A stretch of DNA of 64,000 nt, taken from NCBI RefSeq assembly GCF_009931655.1, contig NZ_CP047984.1:186001-250000 (forward strand), read 5' to 3'. Each line of letters opens with the position of its first letter. Position 1 is the stretch's first letter. Made by a program: the position numbers and the translations under genes. The stretch is from Pontibacter russatus. Its GTDB lineage: Bacteria > Bacteroidota > Bacteroidia > Cytophagales > Hymenobacteraceae. This document shows, piece after piece, positions 17,339 through 26,406 of the stretch. Under the pieces are notes generated by a model. The model searched no databases and had not been told where the DNA came from. It saw only the letters and a program-made list of their open reading frames with translations.

Positions 17339-17395
17339 GTGGATGAGTGATTGAGTGGATGAGTGATTGAGTGATTGAGCGAATGAGTGAATGTT
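17339..17395 (+). repeat. post-stop GAATGAGTGA-type repeat tract (DUF4249 gene)
   Basis: Directly after the TGA stop the sequence runs as degenerate copies of GAGTGGATGAGTGATT, ending GAGCGAATGAGTGAATG. The units contain TGA in several frames. The orientation follows transcription of the gene upstream. The tract is the inverted partner of 17553-17593. Confidence 0.85.
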
Positions 17396-17552
17396 ATATA
17401 TGGAATTCATCCCAAGGTTATCCTGTAGGATTACTGATGTAATTAATTTTCACTTTGCGCCTCGCCTCCATAATTCTCCAAAGCAAATCCGAGAAGAAGA
17501 GCTTCCTCAATGTGAGGTGTATATATTCAAATTTTCAAAATTCAGTTTTTCA

Positions 17553-17593
17553 AAATTTATTATTCACTCAATCACTCATTCGCTCATTCAAAA
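17553..17593 (-). repeat. post-stop GAATGAGTGA-type repeat tract (riboflavin synthase gene)
   Basis: Read on the minus strand, TTTTGAATGAGCGAATGAG begins immediately after the riboflavin synthase stop codon and continues as GTGATTGAGTGAATAAT. It forms an inverted pair with 17339-17395, about 160 bases apart. The intervening A/T-rich sequence holds nothing I recognise. Confidence 0.85.
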
Positions 17594-18178
17594 TTACCTG
17601 CGCAGCAGCCGCGCCACGTACTTGCCGATGATGTCGAACTCCAGGTTCACGGTATCGCCAGGTTTTACGTGCTGCAGGTTGGTGTGCTCGTAGGTGTAGG
17701 GGATGATGGCGACGGAGAAGGAAGCCTCTTTGGAGTTCACCACCGTCAGGCTGATGCCGTTGACGCAGATGGAGCCTTTTTCGACGGTGACGTTTCCTGT
17801 GCCCGCATCGTAGCGAAAAGTGAACACCCAGCTGCCATCTATATCCTCCACCGACTCGCAAACCGCCGTCTGGTCTACGTGCCCCTGCACCACGTGCCCG
17901 TCGAAGCGTCCGTTGGCCTGCATGCAGCGCTCCAGGTTCACCACATCGCCCACTTTCAGGCTGTTCAGGTTTGTCTTTTGCAGCGTCTCATCTATGGCTG
18001 TAACCGTGTAGGCATCCCCATATATACCCACCACCGTCAGGCACACGCCGTTATGCGCCACGCTCTGGTCAATCTTCAGCTCGTTCGCAATAGCCGCGGT
18101 AATGGTGAAATGCCTGTTCGTGTTTTCCTGCCGGATGTCGGTGACGCGCCCCAGCGTCTCTATAATGCCTGTAAACAT
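17594..18178 (-). CDS. ribE: riboflavin synthase, alpha subunit
   Basis: Catalyses dismutation of two 6,7-dimethyl-8-ribityllumazines into riboflavin. The 194 residues form two lumazine-binding repeats: the N-terminal one starts with the invariant MFTGIIE and contains NGVCLTV and FDGHVVQGHVDQT, and the second contains VEKGSICVNGISLTVV and IPYTYEHTNL. Length and motifs are normal for a functional trimeric enzyme. No other riboflavin genes are adjacent. I see no FMN riboswitch in the upstream 296 bases. Confidence 0.96.
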   Translation of the reverse strand: MFTGIIETLGRVTDIRQENTNRHFTITAAIANELKIDQSVAHNGVCLTVVGIYGDAYTVTAIDETLQKTNLNSLKVGDVVNLERCMQANGRFDGHVVQGHVDQTAVCESVEDIDGSWVFTFRYDAGTGNVTVEKGSICVNGISLTVVNSKEASFSVAIIPYTYEHTNLQHVKPGDTVNLEFDIIGKYVARLLRR

Positions 18179-18474
18179 TTTCTCTTTCCTAAACTTATAT
18201 ATTGTGATGAGCCGCTGTAGCCGATGTCTTTGGAATAACTAAGCAGTAGGCCATCATGAAATTACACCAGCCCCTTCCCTTGTTTTGTCCGAATACTTAT
18301 AGAAACATACAGGACTGAAACTGTATCAAAAATAACAGCATTTTACGGCTTATAGGCAAGGTAGATTATTTTAAAGTTAATGCTAGGATAAACGGAATAT
18401 ATGGGCCGGTATGCTTATTTTCGCAGACCTGCGCTCGAAAGCAGGGTAAACAGGAGTATAAACAGCAGCTATAG

Positions 18475-19134
18475 ATGCAAACAGACTCGTACAGACACAA
18501 AGGCATGCGCCGGGCTTTGATAAAAGTGCTGCAGGAAAAAGGCATCCGCGACCCGCGCGTGCTCGCTGCCATAGAGGCTGTACCCCGGCATTTCTTTTTC
18601 GAGAAGGCTTTCCTGGAGCAGGCTTACCAGGACAAGGCTTTCCCCATCGGAGAAGGGCAAACCATCTCGCAGCCCTATACCGTCGCCTTCCAGACGGAGC
18701 TGATGCAGCTGAAGCCCACCGACAAAGTGCTTGAAATTGGTACCGGTTCCGGTTACCAGTGTGCAGTGCTGCTGCAACTCACGCCGCACGTCTATACCAT
18801 TGAGTACAACCGGGCGCTTTATGAGAAAGCCGTCATGTTTTTCAAGAAATATGGGCTGAAGCCGCACACCTTCCATGGCGACGGCTCAGAAGGCCTTCCT
18901 GCCCATGCCCCATATGACAAGATTATTGTCACGGCTGGTGCGCCGGGCGTGCCCCGCAGCCTGGTGCGCCAGCTGAAAGTGGACGGTTCGCTGATAATAC
19001 CGGTAGGGGATGCCAAGAGCCAGAAGATGATGCGGATTACCCGTGTGGAGGAAGACGAGTTTACCAGGGAGGAATTCCACAGTTTCAAGTTTGTGCCGCT
19101 GCTGGGCTCGTCCGGCTGGGATGCTGCCCAGTAA
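18475..19134 (+). CDS. pcm: protein-L-isoaspartate O-methyltransferase
   Basis: Repairs isoaspartyl residues in damaged proteins by S-adenosylmethionine-dependent methylation; cytoplasmic. The 219 residues show the PCMT N-terminal region (VPRHFFFEKAFLEQAYQDKAFPIGEGQTISQPYTVAFQ split over about 37-70), the SAM site VLEIGTGSGYQCAVL near 85-99, and ERxx-type helix TIEYNRALYEKA. The conserved Ser/Pro loop (TISQPY) for substrate binding is intact. The gene stands alone, with a palindromic terminator starting at its stop codon. Confidence 0.95.
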   Translation: MQTDSYRHKGMRRALIKVLQEKGIRDPRVLAAIEAVPRHFFFEKAFLEQAYQDKAFPIGEGQTISQPYTVAFQTELMQLKPTDKVLEIGTGSGYQCAVLLQLTPHVYTIEYNRALYEKAVMFFKKYGLKPHTFHGDGSEGLPAHAPYDKIIVTAGAPGVPRSLVRQLKVDGSLIIPVGDAKSQKMMRITRVEEDEFTREEFHSFKFVPLLGSSGWDAAQ

Positions 19135-19155
19135 GCCTGCTATATATAGCAGGCT
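19134..19155 (+). terminator. palindrome AGCCTGCTATATATAGCAGGCT
   Basis: A perfect self-complementary 22-base sequence starting at the pcm stop codon, with left arm AGCCTGCTATA. It is followed within about 17 bases by a T-run (19170-19175), so it probably works as the pcm terminator. The centre is the TATATA word that is over-represented in this window. Confidence 0.65.
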
Positions 19156-19195
19156 CCTCCACACAAGTATTTTTTCTCCTTAGCGGAATGCCGCG

Positions 19196-19203
19196 TATCT
19201 TTG
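19196..19203 (+). promoter_or_regulatory. -7 promoter element TATCTTTG
   Basis: An exact TAnnTTTG match followed by CGG, 24 bases upstream of the thioesterase ATG. The expected -33 position holds a T-run rather than TTTG. Initiation about 7 bases downstream would leave a short leader, as is usual in this phylum. Confidence 0.55.
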
Positions 19204-19227
19204 CGGCAGCAAACAAGGCACCCTTAC

Positions 19228-19761
19228 ATGCGCAAATCAAAAAAAGTACAAGACTCCTACGTCATCATGACGGAGCTGGTGTTGCCCAACGATACCAACA
19301 CCCTGCACAACCTGATGGGTGGCCGCATGATGCACTGGATGGACATCGTATCAGCCATCTCCGCTCAAAAGCACTCGAACCGCATCGTGGTGACAGCCTC
19401 CGTCGACAACGTTTCTTTCACCGAAGGCATTAAATTAGGTAACGTGGTCACGCTGGAGGCAAAAGTGACGCGCGCTTTCAATTCCTCCATGGAAGTACAC
19501 ATTGTGGTATATGCCGAGGACATTCCGAGCGGTAAGCGCGTGATGTCGAACCAGGCCTTTTTCACGTTTGTGGCGGTAGACCAGCTGGGTAACCCGATTG
19601 ATGTGCCGGAGGCGGTGCCGGAGACGGAGGACGAGGTAAAACTTTATGACGGTGCCCTGCGCCGACGGCAGCTGCGCCTCGTGCTGGCCGGACGCATGAA
19701 ACCCAGCGAGGCGAAGGAACTGAAATCCATTTTTGAGATAAAGGAAGACGCACAAGGATAA
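19228..19761 (+). CDS. acyl-CoA thioesterase, YciA/BFIT-like hotdog fold
   Basis: A 177-residue cytoplasmic thioesterase hydrolysing acyl-CoA. The single hotdog domain shows LPNDTNTLHNLMGGRMMHWMDIVSAISAQKHSNR, where the Asn/Asp and GG region match the acyl-CoA hydrolase family active site, followed by VDNVSFTEGIKLGNVVTLEAKV and FTFVAVD. ATG at 19228 was chosen because it follows a good -7 element and gives the family N-terminus; an ATG at 19201 lies inside that element. The next gene begins 8 bases downstream. Confidence 0.9.
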   Translation: MRKSKKVQDSYVIMTELVLPNDTNTLHNLMGGRMMHWMDIVSAISAQKHSNRIVVTASVDNVSFTEGIKLGNVVTLEAKVTRAFNSSMEVHIVVYAEDIPSGKRVMSNQAFFTFVAVDQLGNPIDVPEAVPETEDEVKLYDGALRRRQLRLVLAGRMKPSEAKELKSIFEIKEDAQG

Positions 19762-19769
19762 GCTAGGAT

Positions 19770-20408
19770 ATGGCAGGACTGCAGGCAGACGATATAAACG
19801 AGGCGTTCCTGAAGAACCTCTTCACGGAGACCCTCTATATGGTGGGTGGGGAAAATCCTGCGCCTGCCAAACCGGAAGCGCCTGTGCCACCAGTTCCTGC
19901 TAAAGCAGTTTCTAAAGTAGCAGAAGAGAAACCAGAACCGGCAGTAAAAAACCTGATTTTGGACCATAAACCTGTGGATACTCCGGTTATACCGCATGTT
20001 CCTCTCCCGTCGGCTCCGGCTAAATATAAAGTGGCCGGCACAAACGACAAGGGCGTGGTGGTGCTGGTGACGCTGCCTGATGATGCATTTGAAAAGCTGC
20101 CTCAGCTCACTTTCCTGCAGAAAATATTATACGCCATTGGGCTTAAACCGACAGATGTGGCCTATGTCAACAACCTGTCGGGAGCGACCGCCAAATTCGA
20201 AGACTTGCAACAGGAGCTTCAGGTGAGCTACATCATCAGCTTCGCCAGCCGCCTCGACACCGTGTTGCCGCACGATAAATTCACTTTATACCATCCCGTA
20301 CTGGTGGGCGATGTGCCTGTCGTGTTTTCGCAGGCACTAGCGATGCTGGAGCACAATACTGAGCACAAGCAACTGCTGTGGAATGCCCTCAAGAAGGTCT
20401 TTCTTTAA
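19770..20408 (+). CDS. unknown protein, possibly related to DNA polymerase III psi-type proteins
   Basis: 212 residues. An N-terminal helix (about 1-28) is followed by a Pro/Ala-rich linker (about 29-85), then a compact alpha/beta domain with VVVLVTLPDDAFE, FLQKILYAIGLKPTDVAYVNN, YIISFASRLD, and a last helix HKQLLWNALKKVFL. The order strand - helix (ILKAIGL) - VN - II(S/A)FG - VPVVFSQALAMLE - terminal LW..LKK.F resembles the psi/HolD-like fold seen in Bacteroidota proteins of unknown role. This is a tentative reading by eye. It sits 8 bases after the thioesterase gene. I cannot assign a function. Confidence 0.65.
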   Translation: MAGLQADDINEAFLKNLFTETLYMVGGENPAPAKPEAPVPPVPAKAVSKVAEEKPEPAVKNLILDHKPVDTPVIPHVPLPSAPAKYKVAGTNDKGVVVLVTLPDDAFEKLPQLTFLQKILYAIGLKPTDVAYVNNLSGATAKFEDLQQELQVSYIISFASRLDTVLPHDKFTLYHPVLVGDVPVVFSQALAMLEHNTEHKQLLWNALKKVFL

Positions 20409-20511
20409 GCTCTGATATAAGAGTTTTTGACGAAGGACATAAGATAAAATGTTTCTGGTTGACAATTTATCATACAGCCAGCACATCCCTGTAAGAAATC
20501 ATATATAACAA

Positions 20512-20547
20512 AGCAGCGGCCTTCCTATATACAGGAAGGCCGCTGCT
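20512..20547. terminator. bidirectional hairpin terminator
   Basis: A perfect 15-base stem, AGCAGCGGCCTTCCT (20512-20526) with 20533-20547, around a six-base loop. It lies between the convergent genes ending at 20408 and 20598. Confidence 0.85.
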
Positions 20548-20597
20548 CGTTTACATATACGTCCTATATAACATCTTATATATGGCCGCTTAAAAAT

Positions 20598-21716
20598 TTA
20601 CTGTAACAGGGACGCCAGCTTTTGCTCCAGCTCCGCTCCTCTCAGGCCTTTGGCAATAATCTTTCCCTCCGGGTCGACGAGCACTGTCTGCGGTATGGCT
20701 GTGATGTTATATAGCTGCGCCGCCTGACTTTCCCAGCCTTTCAGGTCAGAAACATGGGGCCAGGTAAGTTTGTCTTTCTCTATCGCCTGCAGCCACTTGT
20801 CGCGCGACTGGTCCAGCGACACGCCGAAAATCTCGAAGCCCGCGCCTTTGTCTTTGTAGGCGTTGTACATCCGCACCACGTTCGGGTTCTCTTTGCGGCA
20901 CGGCCCGCACCAGCTTGCCCAGAAGTCGATCAGCACGTACTTGCCCCGCAGCTCAGAAAGCGACTTGCTGCCGCCTTCCGGCGTAGGCAGGGATATGTCC
21001 GGTGCCAACTGACCAACGGCCGTGCTTTTAAATGGCTCCAGCCGCTCGTTCAGTAAAGCTGTGTACTTTGAATTCGGCAGGTTCTGGTTGAACAGCGTCG
21101 CCATGCTGTCGGCAAAGGCAAAATCGTTGGTGGGGTCAATGAGGCTGGCGGTGCCAAAGGCAGCCACTACGGAGTTGGGATGCTGAGCAATAAAGTCTTT
21201 CACCTGCCGCTGCATCACCACGTAGTCCTGGCGCACCGCCTCGGCCTCTTCCGTATTTCCTTCCTGCATCGCCTTGTTGAAACGCTGCTCCAGTTCCGCC
21301 TGCTTCTGGCGCGTATCGTTCACGATCCGGTTCAGCTCCAGGAAAAGTTTGGTGTCTTCAGAGCCTTCCACCTTCGCGGTGCCGTTCATGTCCTTTGCAT
21401 CCGCCTCCAGCTGGATTTCACCTTCGTCCAGCACCAGCATCAGGCCGTTCTGCTGATCAAGGCCGATGCGGTAAAAAGTCGGCTCCTCCACATTCCCCTC
21501 AAACTGGAAGGTGCCGTCCTGCGAGATCTGCGCCGTATCACGGGCCACAAACTGTACCTCGCCCAACTCATACAGGTATATGGGGCCGGCTGTGGCATTG
21601 TTCAGCTTGCCTTTGATGGTATAATTATCGCCGCCGTTGGAGGCAGTCTTGTTTCCCTGGCAGCTGGCCAGCACGGCAACAGCCGATGCAACGGCTGCTA
21701 AGTTTCTCCATTTCAT
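20598..21716 (-). CDS. thiol-disulfide oxidoreductase lipoprotein (DUF4369 + TlpA-like thioredoxin)
   Basis: 372 residues, lipoprotein signal with LASC (Cys19). Residues about 30-125 form a DUF4369 domain (YTIKGKLNNATAGPIYLYEL), followed by a helical linker (about 125-230). The C-terminal TlpA/AhpC-TSA domain carries the redox motif WCGPC at 269-273 and the cis-Pro segment ITAIPQTVLVD. The envelope location is predicted by the leader. Proteins of this build reduce or isomerise disulfides, for example in cytochrome c maturation, in Bacteroidota. It ends a likely operon alaS-gatB-this gene, with 10- and 14-base gaps. Confidence 0.93.
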   Translation of the reverse strand: MKWRNLAAVASAVAVLASCQGNKTASNGGDNYTIKGKLNNATAGPIYLYELGEVQFVARDTAQISQDGTFQFEGNVEEPTFYRIGLDQQNGLMLVLDEGEIQLEADAKDMNGTAKVEGSEDTKLFLELNRIVNDTRQKQAELEQRFNKAMQEGNTEEAEAVRQDYVVMQRQVKDFIAQHPNSVVAAFGTASLIDPTNDFAFADSMATLFNQNLPNSKYTALLNERLEPFKSTAVGQLAPDISLPTPEGGSKSLSELRGKYVLIDFWASWCGPCRKENPNVVRMYNAYKDKGAGFEIFGVSLDQSRDKWLQAIEKDKLTWPHVSDLKGWESQAAQLYNITAIPQTVLVDPEGKIIAKGLRGAELEQKLASLLQ

Positions 21717-21726
21717 AGGATATGGT

Positions 21727-23184
21727 TTAAGCGTTCAGGCTCTCCCGTAGCAATTTGTTTGCCACTTTGGGGTCGGCCTTTCCTTTTGTCTTTTTCATGA
21801 TCTCGCCCATGAACATGCCGATCAGCGACTGCTTTCCTGCCTTGTACTCTTCCACCTTGGCAGGATTTCCGGCCAGCACGTCATTTATGATCTGGCTCAA
21901 TTCATCAGCATTGGATTCCTGCAGCAGGTTCTGCCCTTCTGCCACCTGCAGCGCCGTTTTCTCCGGGTGCTCCAGCATATAGGGGAAAACCATTTTGGCA
22001 GCCACGGAATGACTTACCTTGTTTTCATCTACTAAAGCGATAATTTGTGCGATTTGTTCCGGGGCCAGCGGAAAGTCACGGATGTGCAACTGCAGCTCGT
22101 TCAGATAGGACTTCACCGGGCCCATCATCCAGTTCGAGGCAGCCTTATAGTTAGATGTCTCCTTACAAAGCTCTTCGAAATACAGCGCAATTTCTTTGGC
22201 ATCCGTCAGCACGGCAGCATCGTATTCCGGCAGGCCATATTCTCCCACAAAGCGGTCATATAGCTCCTGCGGAAGACTCGGCATGCCCGCCCGGATGCCC
22301 TCCAGCCAATCCTGCTCGATAATGAGCGGCGGAAGGTCCGGCTCCGGGAAGTAGCGGTAGTCGTTCAGGGTTTCCTTGGATCGCTGCGGAGTGGTGTTGC
22401 CGGTGTTGGCGTCATAGCCGCGGGTTTCGCCCTCTACCTTTTCGCCGCTCTCCAAGATGGCAATCTGTCGCTCAATCTCGTGCTCGATGGCGCGCTGCAC
22501 GTTGCGGAAGGAGTTCATGTTCTTCACCTCCACCTTGGTGCCATATATGGAAGCGCCTTTTAGCATCACCGACACGTTGGCATCACAGCGCAAAGAGCCT
22601 TCCTCCATGTTGCCGTCACAGATCTCAAGGTACTTCACCAGCTTTTTGATCTCCGTCAGGTAGTTATATGCCTCCACCGAGTCGCGTATATCCGGCTCCG
22701 ACACGATCTCGATCAACGGCACCCCGGCCCGGTTCAGGTCTACCAGCGTCTCCACCTCGCCCGGCAGGTGCATTGATTTTCCGGCATCCTCCTCCATATG
22801 GATGCGCGTGATGCCGATGCGCTTGTCCTTGTTCTCGGCGTCTTTTACGATGAGATGTCCGTGCGTGCATACCGGCGTCTTGTCCTGCGTGATCTGGTAG
22901 CCCTTCGGGAGGTCCGGGTAAAAGTAATTTTTGCGCGCATACACGTTGTAGCGTGTGATGTCGCAGTTGGTGGCCAGGCCCATTTTCACGGCCATCTCCA
23001 CCACTTTCTTGTTCACGCGCGGCAAGGTGCCCGGGTGCCCAAGCGTGATGACGCTGACGTTGGTATTCGGCAGCATCCCGTACTCGGTGGAGTCGGAAGA
23101 GTAGGCCTTGCTCTCCGTCAGGAGCTGCGCGTGTACTTCCAGACCTATCACTGCCTGGTATTTATCTTTTATCTCTTTATCCAT
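21727..23184 (-). CDS. gatB: Asp-tRNA(Asn)/Glu-tRNA(Gln) amidotransferase subunit B
   Basis: 485 residues. GatB activates mischarged Glu-tRNA or Asp-tRNA in the GatCAB complex. Family motifs are present: YQAVIGLEVHAQLLTESKAYS near the start, HPGTLPRVN, ARKNYFYPDLPKGYQITQ, RIHMEEDAGKS, and DLNRAGVPLIEIVSEPD. The C-terminal helical YqeY-like tail (VAGNPAKVEEYKAGKQ-type, GMFMGEIMKKTKGKADP) for tRNA binding is intact. gatA and gatC are not in the window, as is common when the subunits are scattered. It follows alaS by 14 bases. Confidence 0.97.
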   Translation of the reverse strand: MDKEIKDKYQAVIGLEVHAQLLTESKAYSSDSTEYGMLPNTNVSVITLGHPGTLPRVNKKVVEMAVKMGLATNCDITRYNVYARKNYFYPDLPKGYQITQDKTPVCTHGHLIVKDAENKDKRIGITRIHMEEDAGKSMHLPGEVETLVDLNRAGVPLIEIVSEPDIRDSVEAYNYLTEIKKLVKYLEICDGNMEEGSLRCDANVSVMLKGASIYGTKVEVKNMNSFRNVQRAIEHEIERQIAILESGEKVEGETRGYDANTGNTTPQRSKETLNDYRYFPEPDLPPLIIEQDWLEGIRAGMPSLPQELYDRFVGEYGLPEYDAAVLTDAKEIALYFEELCKETSNYKAASNWMMGPVKSYLNELQLHIRDFPLAPEQIAQIIALVDENKVSHSVAAKMVFPYMLEHPEKTALQVAEGQNLLQESNADELSQIINDVLAGNPAKVEEYKAGKQSLIGMFMGEIMKKTKGKADPKVANKLLRESLNA

Positions 23185-23198
23185 CTGCTTCTTACAGC

Positions 23199-25835
23199 TT
23201 ATGCGTTCAGTGATTTCTTTAACAATTCAAGCGCCTTGCCGGGTACTGCGGGCAAACCGGCAGTATCCTTGCCTCCAGCCGTGGCATAAAAGGGCTGTCC
23301 GCCCCCGCCGCCCTTGATCTCTTTGGCGAGTTCGCGCACCAGCTGTGTAGCGTTCAGGTTCTTGTCCGCCACCACATTGTCTGAGAGCATCACGGCAATC
23401 TGTGGCTTGCCATCTATTTCTGCGGCCAGCACCAGCACCAGGTTGTCCACCACCTGCCGTATGTCGAAAGCCAGCTTCTTCAGGTAATCGGCGTTGCTCA
23501 CTTCCACCTGCTCTGCCACAAAGTTCACTCCGTCCAGCGCCTGGGCCTGCTGCACCAGGTTGTCTTTCAGACTTCCCAATTGTTTCAGCTCGTATTGCTC
23601 CAATTGCTTCTGCAGTGCCTTATAATCTTCCTGCAGCTTCTGTACCGCCCCTGACAGGTTGCTTTGGGTGCCCACCACCTCACGCACCGCCTGAAGTTCG
23701 TTCAACTGCTGCTGCACGTAGTCCTCTGCCACGGCTGCCGTCACCGCCTCAATGCGGCGCACGCCCGCCGCCACAGAGCTCTCCGACACGATTTTGAAGT
23801 AGCCGATCTGTCCGGTGTTGTACACGTGCGTGCCGCCGCAAAGCTCCACTGAGTGTTCCCGATCGAAAGCGATAACACGCACGAACTCGCCGTATTTCTC
23901 CCCGAACAAAGCCGTGGCTCCCATGCCTTTGGCATCAGCGATAGGCGTATTGCGGAGTTCTTCCAGCGGGATGCTCTGGCGGATGCGCTCGTTCACGAGA
24001 TGCTCTACCTCGCGCAGTTGGGCATCCTCTACTTTAGCGAAATGCGAAAAGTCGAAACGCAGGAGCTTTTCATTTACCAGAGAGCCGCGTTGCTGCACGT
24101 GGTCGCCCAATACTTTTCTTAAAGCAGCATGTAATAAGTGCGTGGCGGAGTGGTTTTTGCGGATATAGTTGCGCCGATCCACATCTATGTTGCTCCTGAA
24201 AGCCGCCTCTATATTTTGCGGCAACTTGCTGGTGATGTGCAGGGTCAGGTCGTTTTCCTTTTTCGTGTCCAGCACCTCCACCTGCTCCGTGTCGGAGATA
24301 AGGTAGCCGGTATCCCCTACCTGCCCGCCGCTCTCGGCATAGAAAGGCGTCTGGTCCAGCACCAAATGATACTCGCTCTTGTTCTTGGTTTTCACCTGGC
24401 GGTAGCGCACGATGTGCGAATCCGCCACCTCGCAGTCGTATCCGACAAATTCATTCACCACATCCGGCTGCAGGATCACCCAGTCGCTTTGCTCAGTGGC
24501 CGAAGCGTTGCGCGAGCGGTTTTTCTGCTGCTCCATCTCCTCCGTAAAGCCTGCCTCGTCAACTTTCAAGCCTTTCTCCCGGGCAATCAGAGCCGTCAGG
24601 TCCAGCGGGAAGCCGAAAGTGTCATATAGTTCGAAAGCGGTTTTGCCGTCGATGGTGTTGTTGTTCTCTCTGAATTTCTCTTCCAGCGCATCCAGCCGCT
24701 TCAGGCCATTATCTAGGGTGCGCAGAAAAGCGTTCTCCTCTTCCTCTATCACACGCTGCACAAAACCCAGCTGCTGCTTCAGTTCCGGGAACACATGCGC
24801 CATCTGGTCGGCCAGCACTTCGGCCAGCTTATATAGGAAGGGCTTTTTGAAGTCGAGGAAGGTGAAGCCATACCGCACCGCGCGGCGCAGGATACGGCGA
24901 ATCACATAGCCCGCTTTGTTATTCGAGGGCAACTGTCCGTCCGTAATAGCGAAGGCGATGGCGCGAATATGGTCGGCCATCACCCGGATGGCAATGTCCG
25001 TTTTATCGTTCGCGCCATATATAACCCCAGCTTCTTTGGCGATATATTGAATCAGCGGCTGGAAAACATCAGTGTCATAGTTGGAGCGCTTGCCCTGGAT
25101 GGCCATGCACAAACGCTCGAAGCCCATGCCCGTATCCACGTGCTGCGCAGGCAGTTTCACCAGCGAGCCGTCAGCCAGGCGGTTGAACTCCATGAACACG
25201 TTGTTCCATATCTCCACCACCTGCGGATGGTCGTTGTTCACCAGATCTTTGCCCGGCACCTGCGCGATTTCTTCTTCTGAGCGCAGGTCAATGTGAATCT
25301 CGGAGCAGGGGCCGCAGGGACCGGTGTCGCCCATTTCCCAGAAGTTGTCTTTCTTTGAGCCATACAGGATGCGGTCTTCGGAGATCATGCTTTTCCATAT
25401 CTCAAACGCCTCTTGGTCTTTCCCGAGGTTATCCTTCTCATCGCCCTTGAACACAGACACATATAACCTGTCTTTCGGCAGCTTGTATACCTCCGTCAGC
25501 AGTTCCCAGGCCCACTGCAGCGCTTCCTTCTTAAAGTAATCCCCGAACGACCAGTTGCCCAGCATCTCGAACATGGTGTGGTGGTAGGTGTCGTAGCCTA
25601 CTTCCTCCAGGTCGTTGTGCTTGCCGCTCACGCGCAGGCATTTCTGCGTGTCCGCGATGCGTTTATAGGGGGCTGGTTTGTTGCCCAGGAAATAGTCTTT
25701 GAAGGGAGCCATGCCCGAGTTGATAAACATCAAGGTCGGGTCGTCTTTTACCACGAGCGGCGCGGAAGGCACGATCTGGTGTTGCTTGGAAGCGAAGAAG
25801 TCGAAAAACTTCTGCCTGATTTCAGCTGAATTCAT
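23199..25835 (-). CDS. alaS: alanyl-tRNA synthetase
   Basis: 878 residues, the normal full length. The N-terminal catalytic domain opens with [23 protein letters not shown] and contains [15 protein letters not shown] and the GMGFERL motif. The editing domain has the zinc ligands HSATHLLH and CGGTH. The C-Ala domain ends with [16 protein letters not shown], the conserved Gly-rich motif. The gene is divergent from a MerR-type regulator and leads a probable alaS-gatB-thioredoxin operon. A -7 element is seen at 25956-25963. Confidence 0.98.
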   Translation of the reverse strand: MNSAEIRQKFFDFFASKQHQIVPSAPLVVKDDPTLMFINSGMAPFKDYFLGNKPAPYKRIADTQKCLRVSGKHNDLEEVGYDTYHHTMFEMLGNWSFGDYFKKEALQWAWELLTEVYKLPKDRLYVSVFKGDEKDNLGKDQEAFEIWKSMISEDRILYGSKKDNFWEMGDTGPCGPCSEIHIDLRSEEEIAQVPGKDLVNNDHPQVVEIWNNVFMEFNRLADGSLVKLPAQHVDTGMGFERLCMAIQGKRSNYDTDVFQPLIQYIAKEAGVIYGANDKTDIAIRVMADHIRAIAFAITDGQLPSNNKAGYVIRRILRRAVRYGFTFLDFKKPFLYKLAEVLADQMAHVFPELKQQLGFVQRVIEEEENAFLRTLDNGLKRLDALEEKFRENNNTIDGKTAFELYDTFGFPLDLTALIAREKGLKVDEAGFTEEMEQQKNRSRNASATEQSDWVILQPDVVNEFVGYDCEVADSHIVRYRQVKTKNKSEYHLVLDQTPFYAESGGQVGDTGYLISDTEQVEVLDTKKENDLTLHITSKLPQNIEAAFRSNIDVDRRNYIRKNHSATHLLHAALRKVLGDHVQQRGSLVNEKLLRFDFSHFAKVEDAQLREVEHLVNERIRQSIPLEELRNTPIADAKGMGATALFGEKYGEFVRVIAFDREHSVELCGGTHVYNTGQIGYFKIVSESSVAAGVRRIEAVTAAVAEDYVQQQLNELQAVREVVGTQSNLSGAVQKLQEDYKALQKQLEQYELKQLGSLKDNLVQQAQALDGVNFVAEQVEVSNADYLKKLAFDIRQVVDNLVLVLAAEIDGKPQIAVMLSDNVVADKNLNATQLVRELAKEIKGGGGGQPFYATAGGKDTAGLPAVPGKALELLKKSLNA

Positions 25836-25955
25836 GTATGAGTATTAAGCCTTTAGATATTGAGCGCTATACTTGTTGTTTAATAACAAAAAATATCGAA
25901 TTTTTGTCTGACAGTACGCCACAAAACTGGCACCGCCTGAAAGCCTCAATAGAGG

Positions 25956-25963
25956 CAAAAGTA
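25956..25963 (-). promoter_or_regulatory. -7 promoter element TACTTTTG for alaS
   Basis: On the minus strand TACTTTTG fits TAnnTTTG exactly, about 120 bases upstream of alaS. No clear -33 TTG is seen at the expected distance, so support is partial. Confidence 0.45.
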
Positions 25964-26038
25964 GCACATTTTAGGCGTAATCAGTAGTGCCTGTCTTAAA
26001 ATTAGTGAAGGTGCGGCTTTATATATAGCAAAAGGAAT

Positions 26039-26386
26039 ATGCCTTACAAGGAAAGAGAAATCGAGAAACAATACTATACCATCGGCGAGGTGGCAGCCCA
26101 GTTTGACGTGGCTCCGTCGCTCATCCGCTTCTGGGAAACCGAGTTTGAGCAGCTCAAGCCGAAGAAAAACAAAAAAGGCAACCGCCAGTACACGCCCAAA
26201 GACATCGAGACGCTGCGCACGGTGTATCACCTGGTGAAAGAGCGTGGCTACACCATCCAAGGGGCCAAGGAGGTGCTCAAGAACAAGTCGGTGCAAACGA
26301 AGGACAAGATCGAAATCATTGAGTCGCTGGAGAAGGTGAAGGCTTTTCTGCAGGGAATCAAGAGCCAGCTGAACACCAAAGGCTAA
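26039..26386 (+). CDS. MerR-family transcriptional regulator
   Basis: 115 residues. The winged helix-turn-helix starts at YYTIGEVAAQFDVAPSLIRFWETEF and continues through NRQYTPKDIETLRTVYHLVKERGYTIQGAKEVLK. A short C-terminal coiled-coil helix (IEIIESLEKVKAFLQGIK) suits dimerisation. No effector domain or metal-binding cysteines follow, so it is a small MerR variant of the kind often found next to alaS/dprA in Bacteroidota. Its targets are not evident. dprA starts 20 bases downstream and is probably in the same transcript. Confidence 0.9.
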   Translation: MPYKEREIEKQYYTIGEVAAQFDVAPSLIRFWETEFEQLKPKKNKKGNRQYTPKDIETLRTVYHLVKERGYTIQGAKEVLKNKSVQTKDKIEIIESLEKVKAFLQGIKSQLNTKG

Positions 26387-26406
26387 GATTGCCGTAAGCG
26401 GCTACC

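Noticed and set aside
17396..17552. mobile element bounded by inverted repeats 17339-17395 and 17553-17593
   Set aside because: The inverted arrangement follows from two convergent genes each carrying a post-stop tract; no transposase, no target duplication, and the same tracts occur singly after other genes.
18179..18474. FMN riboswitch upstream of riboflavin synthase
   Set aside because: No matches to conserved FMN-element blocks; the region is A/T-rich and unstructured to the eye.
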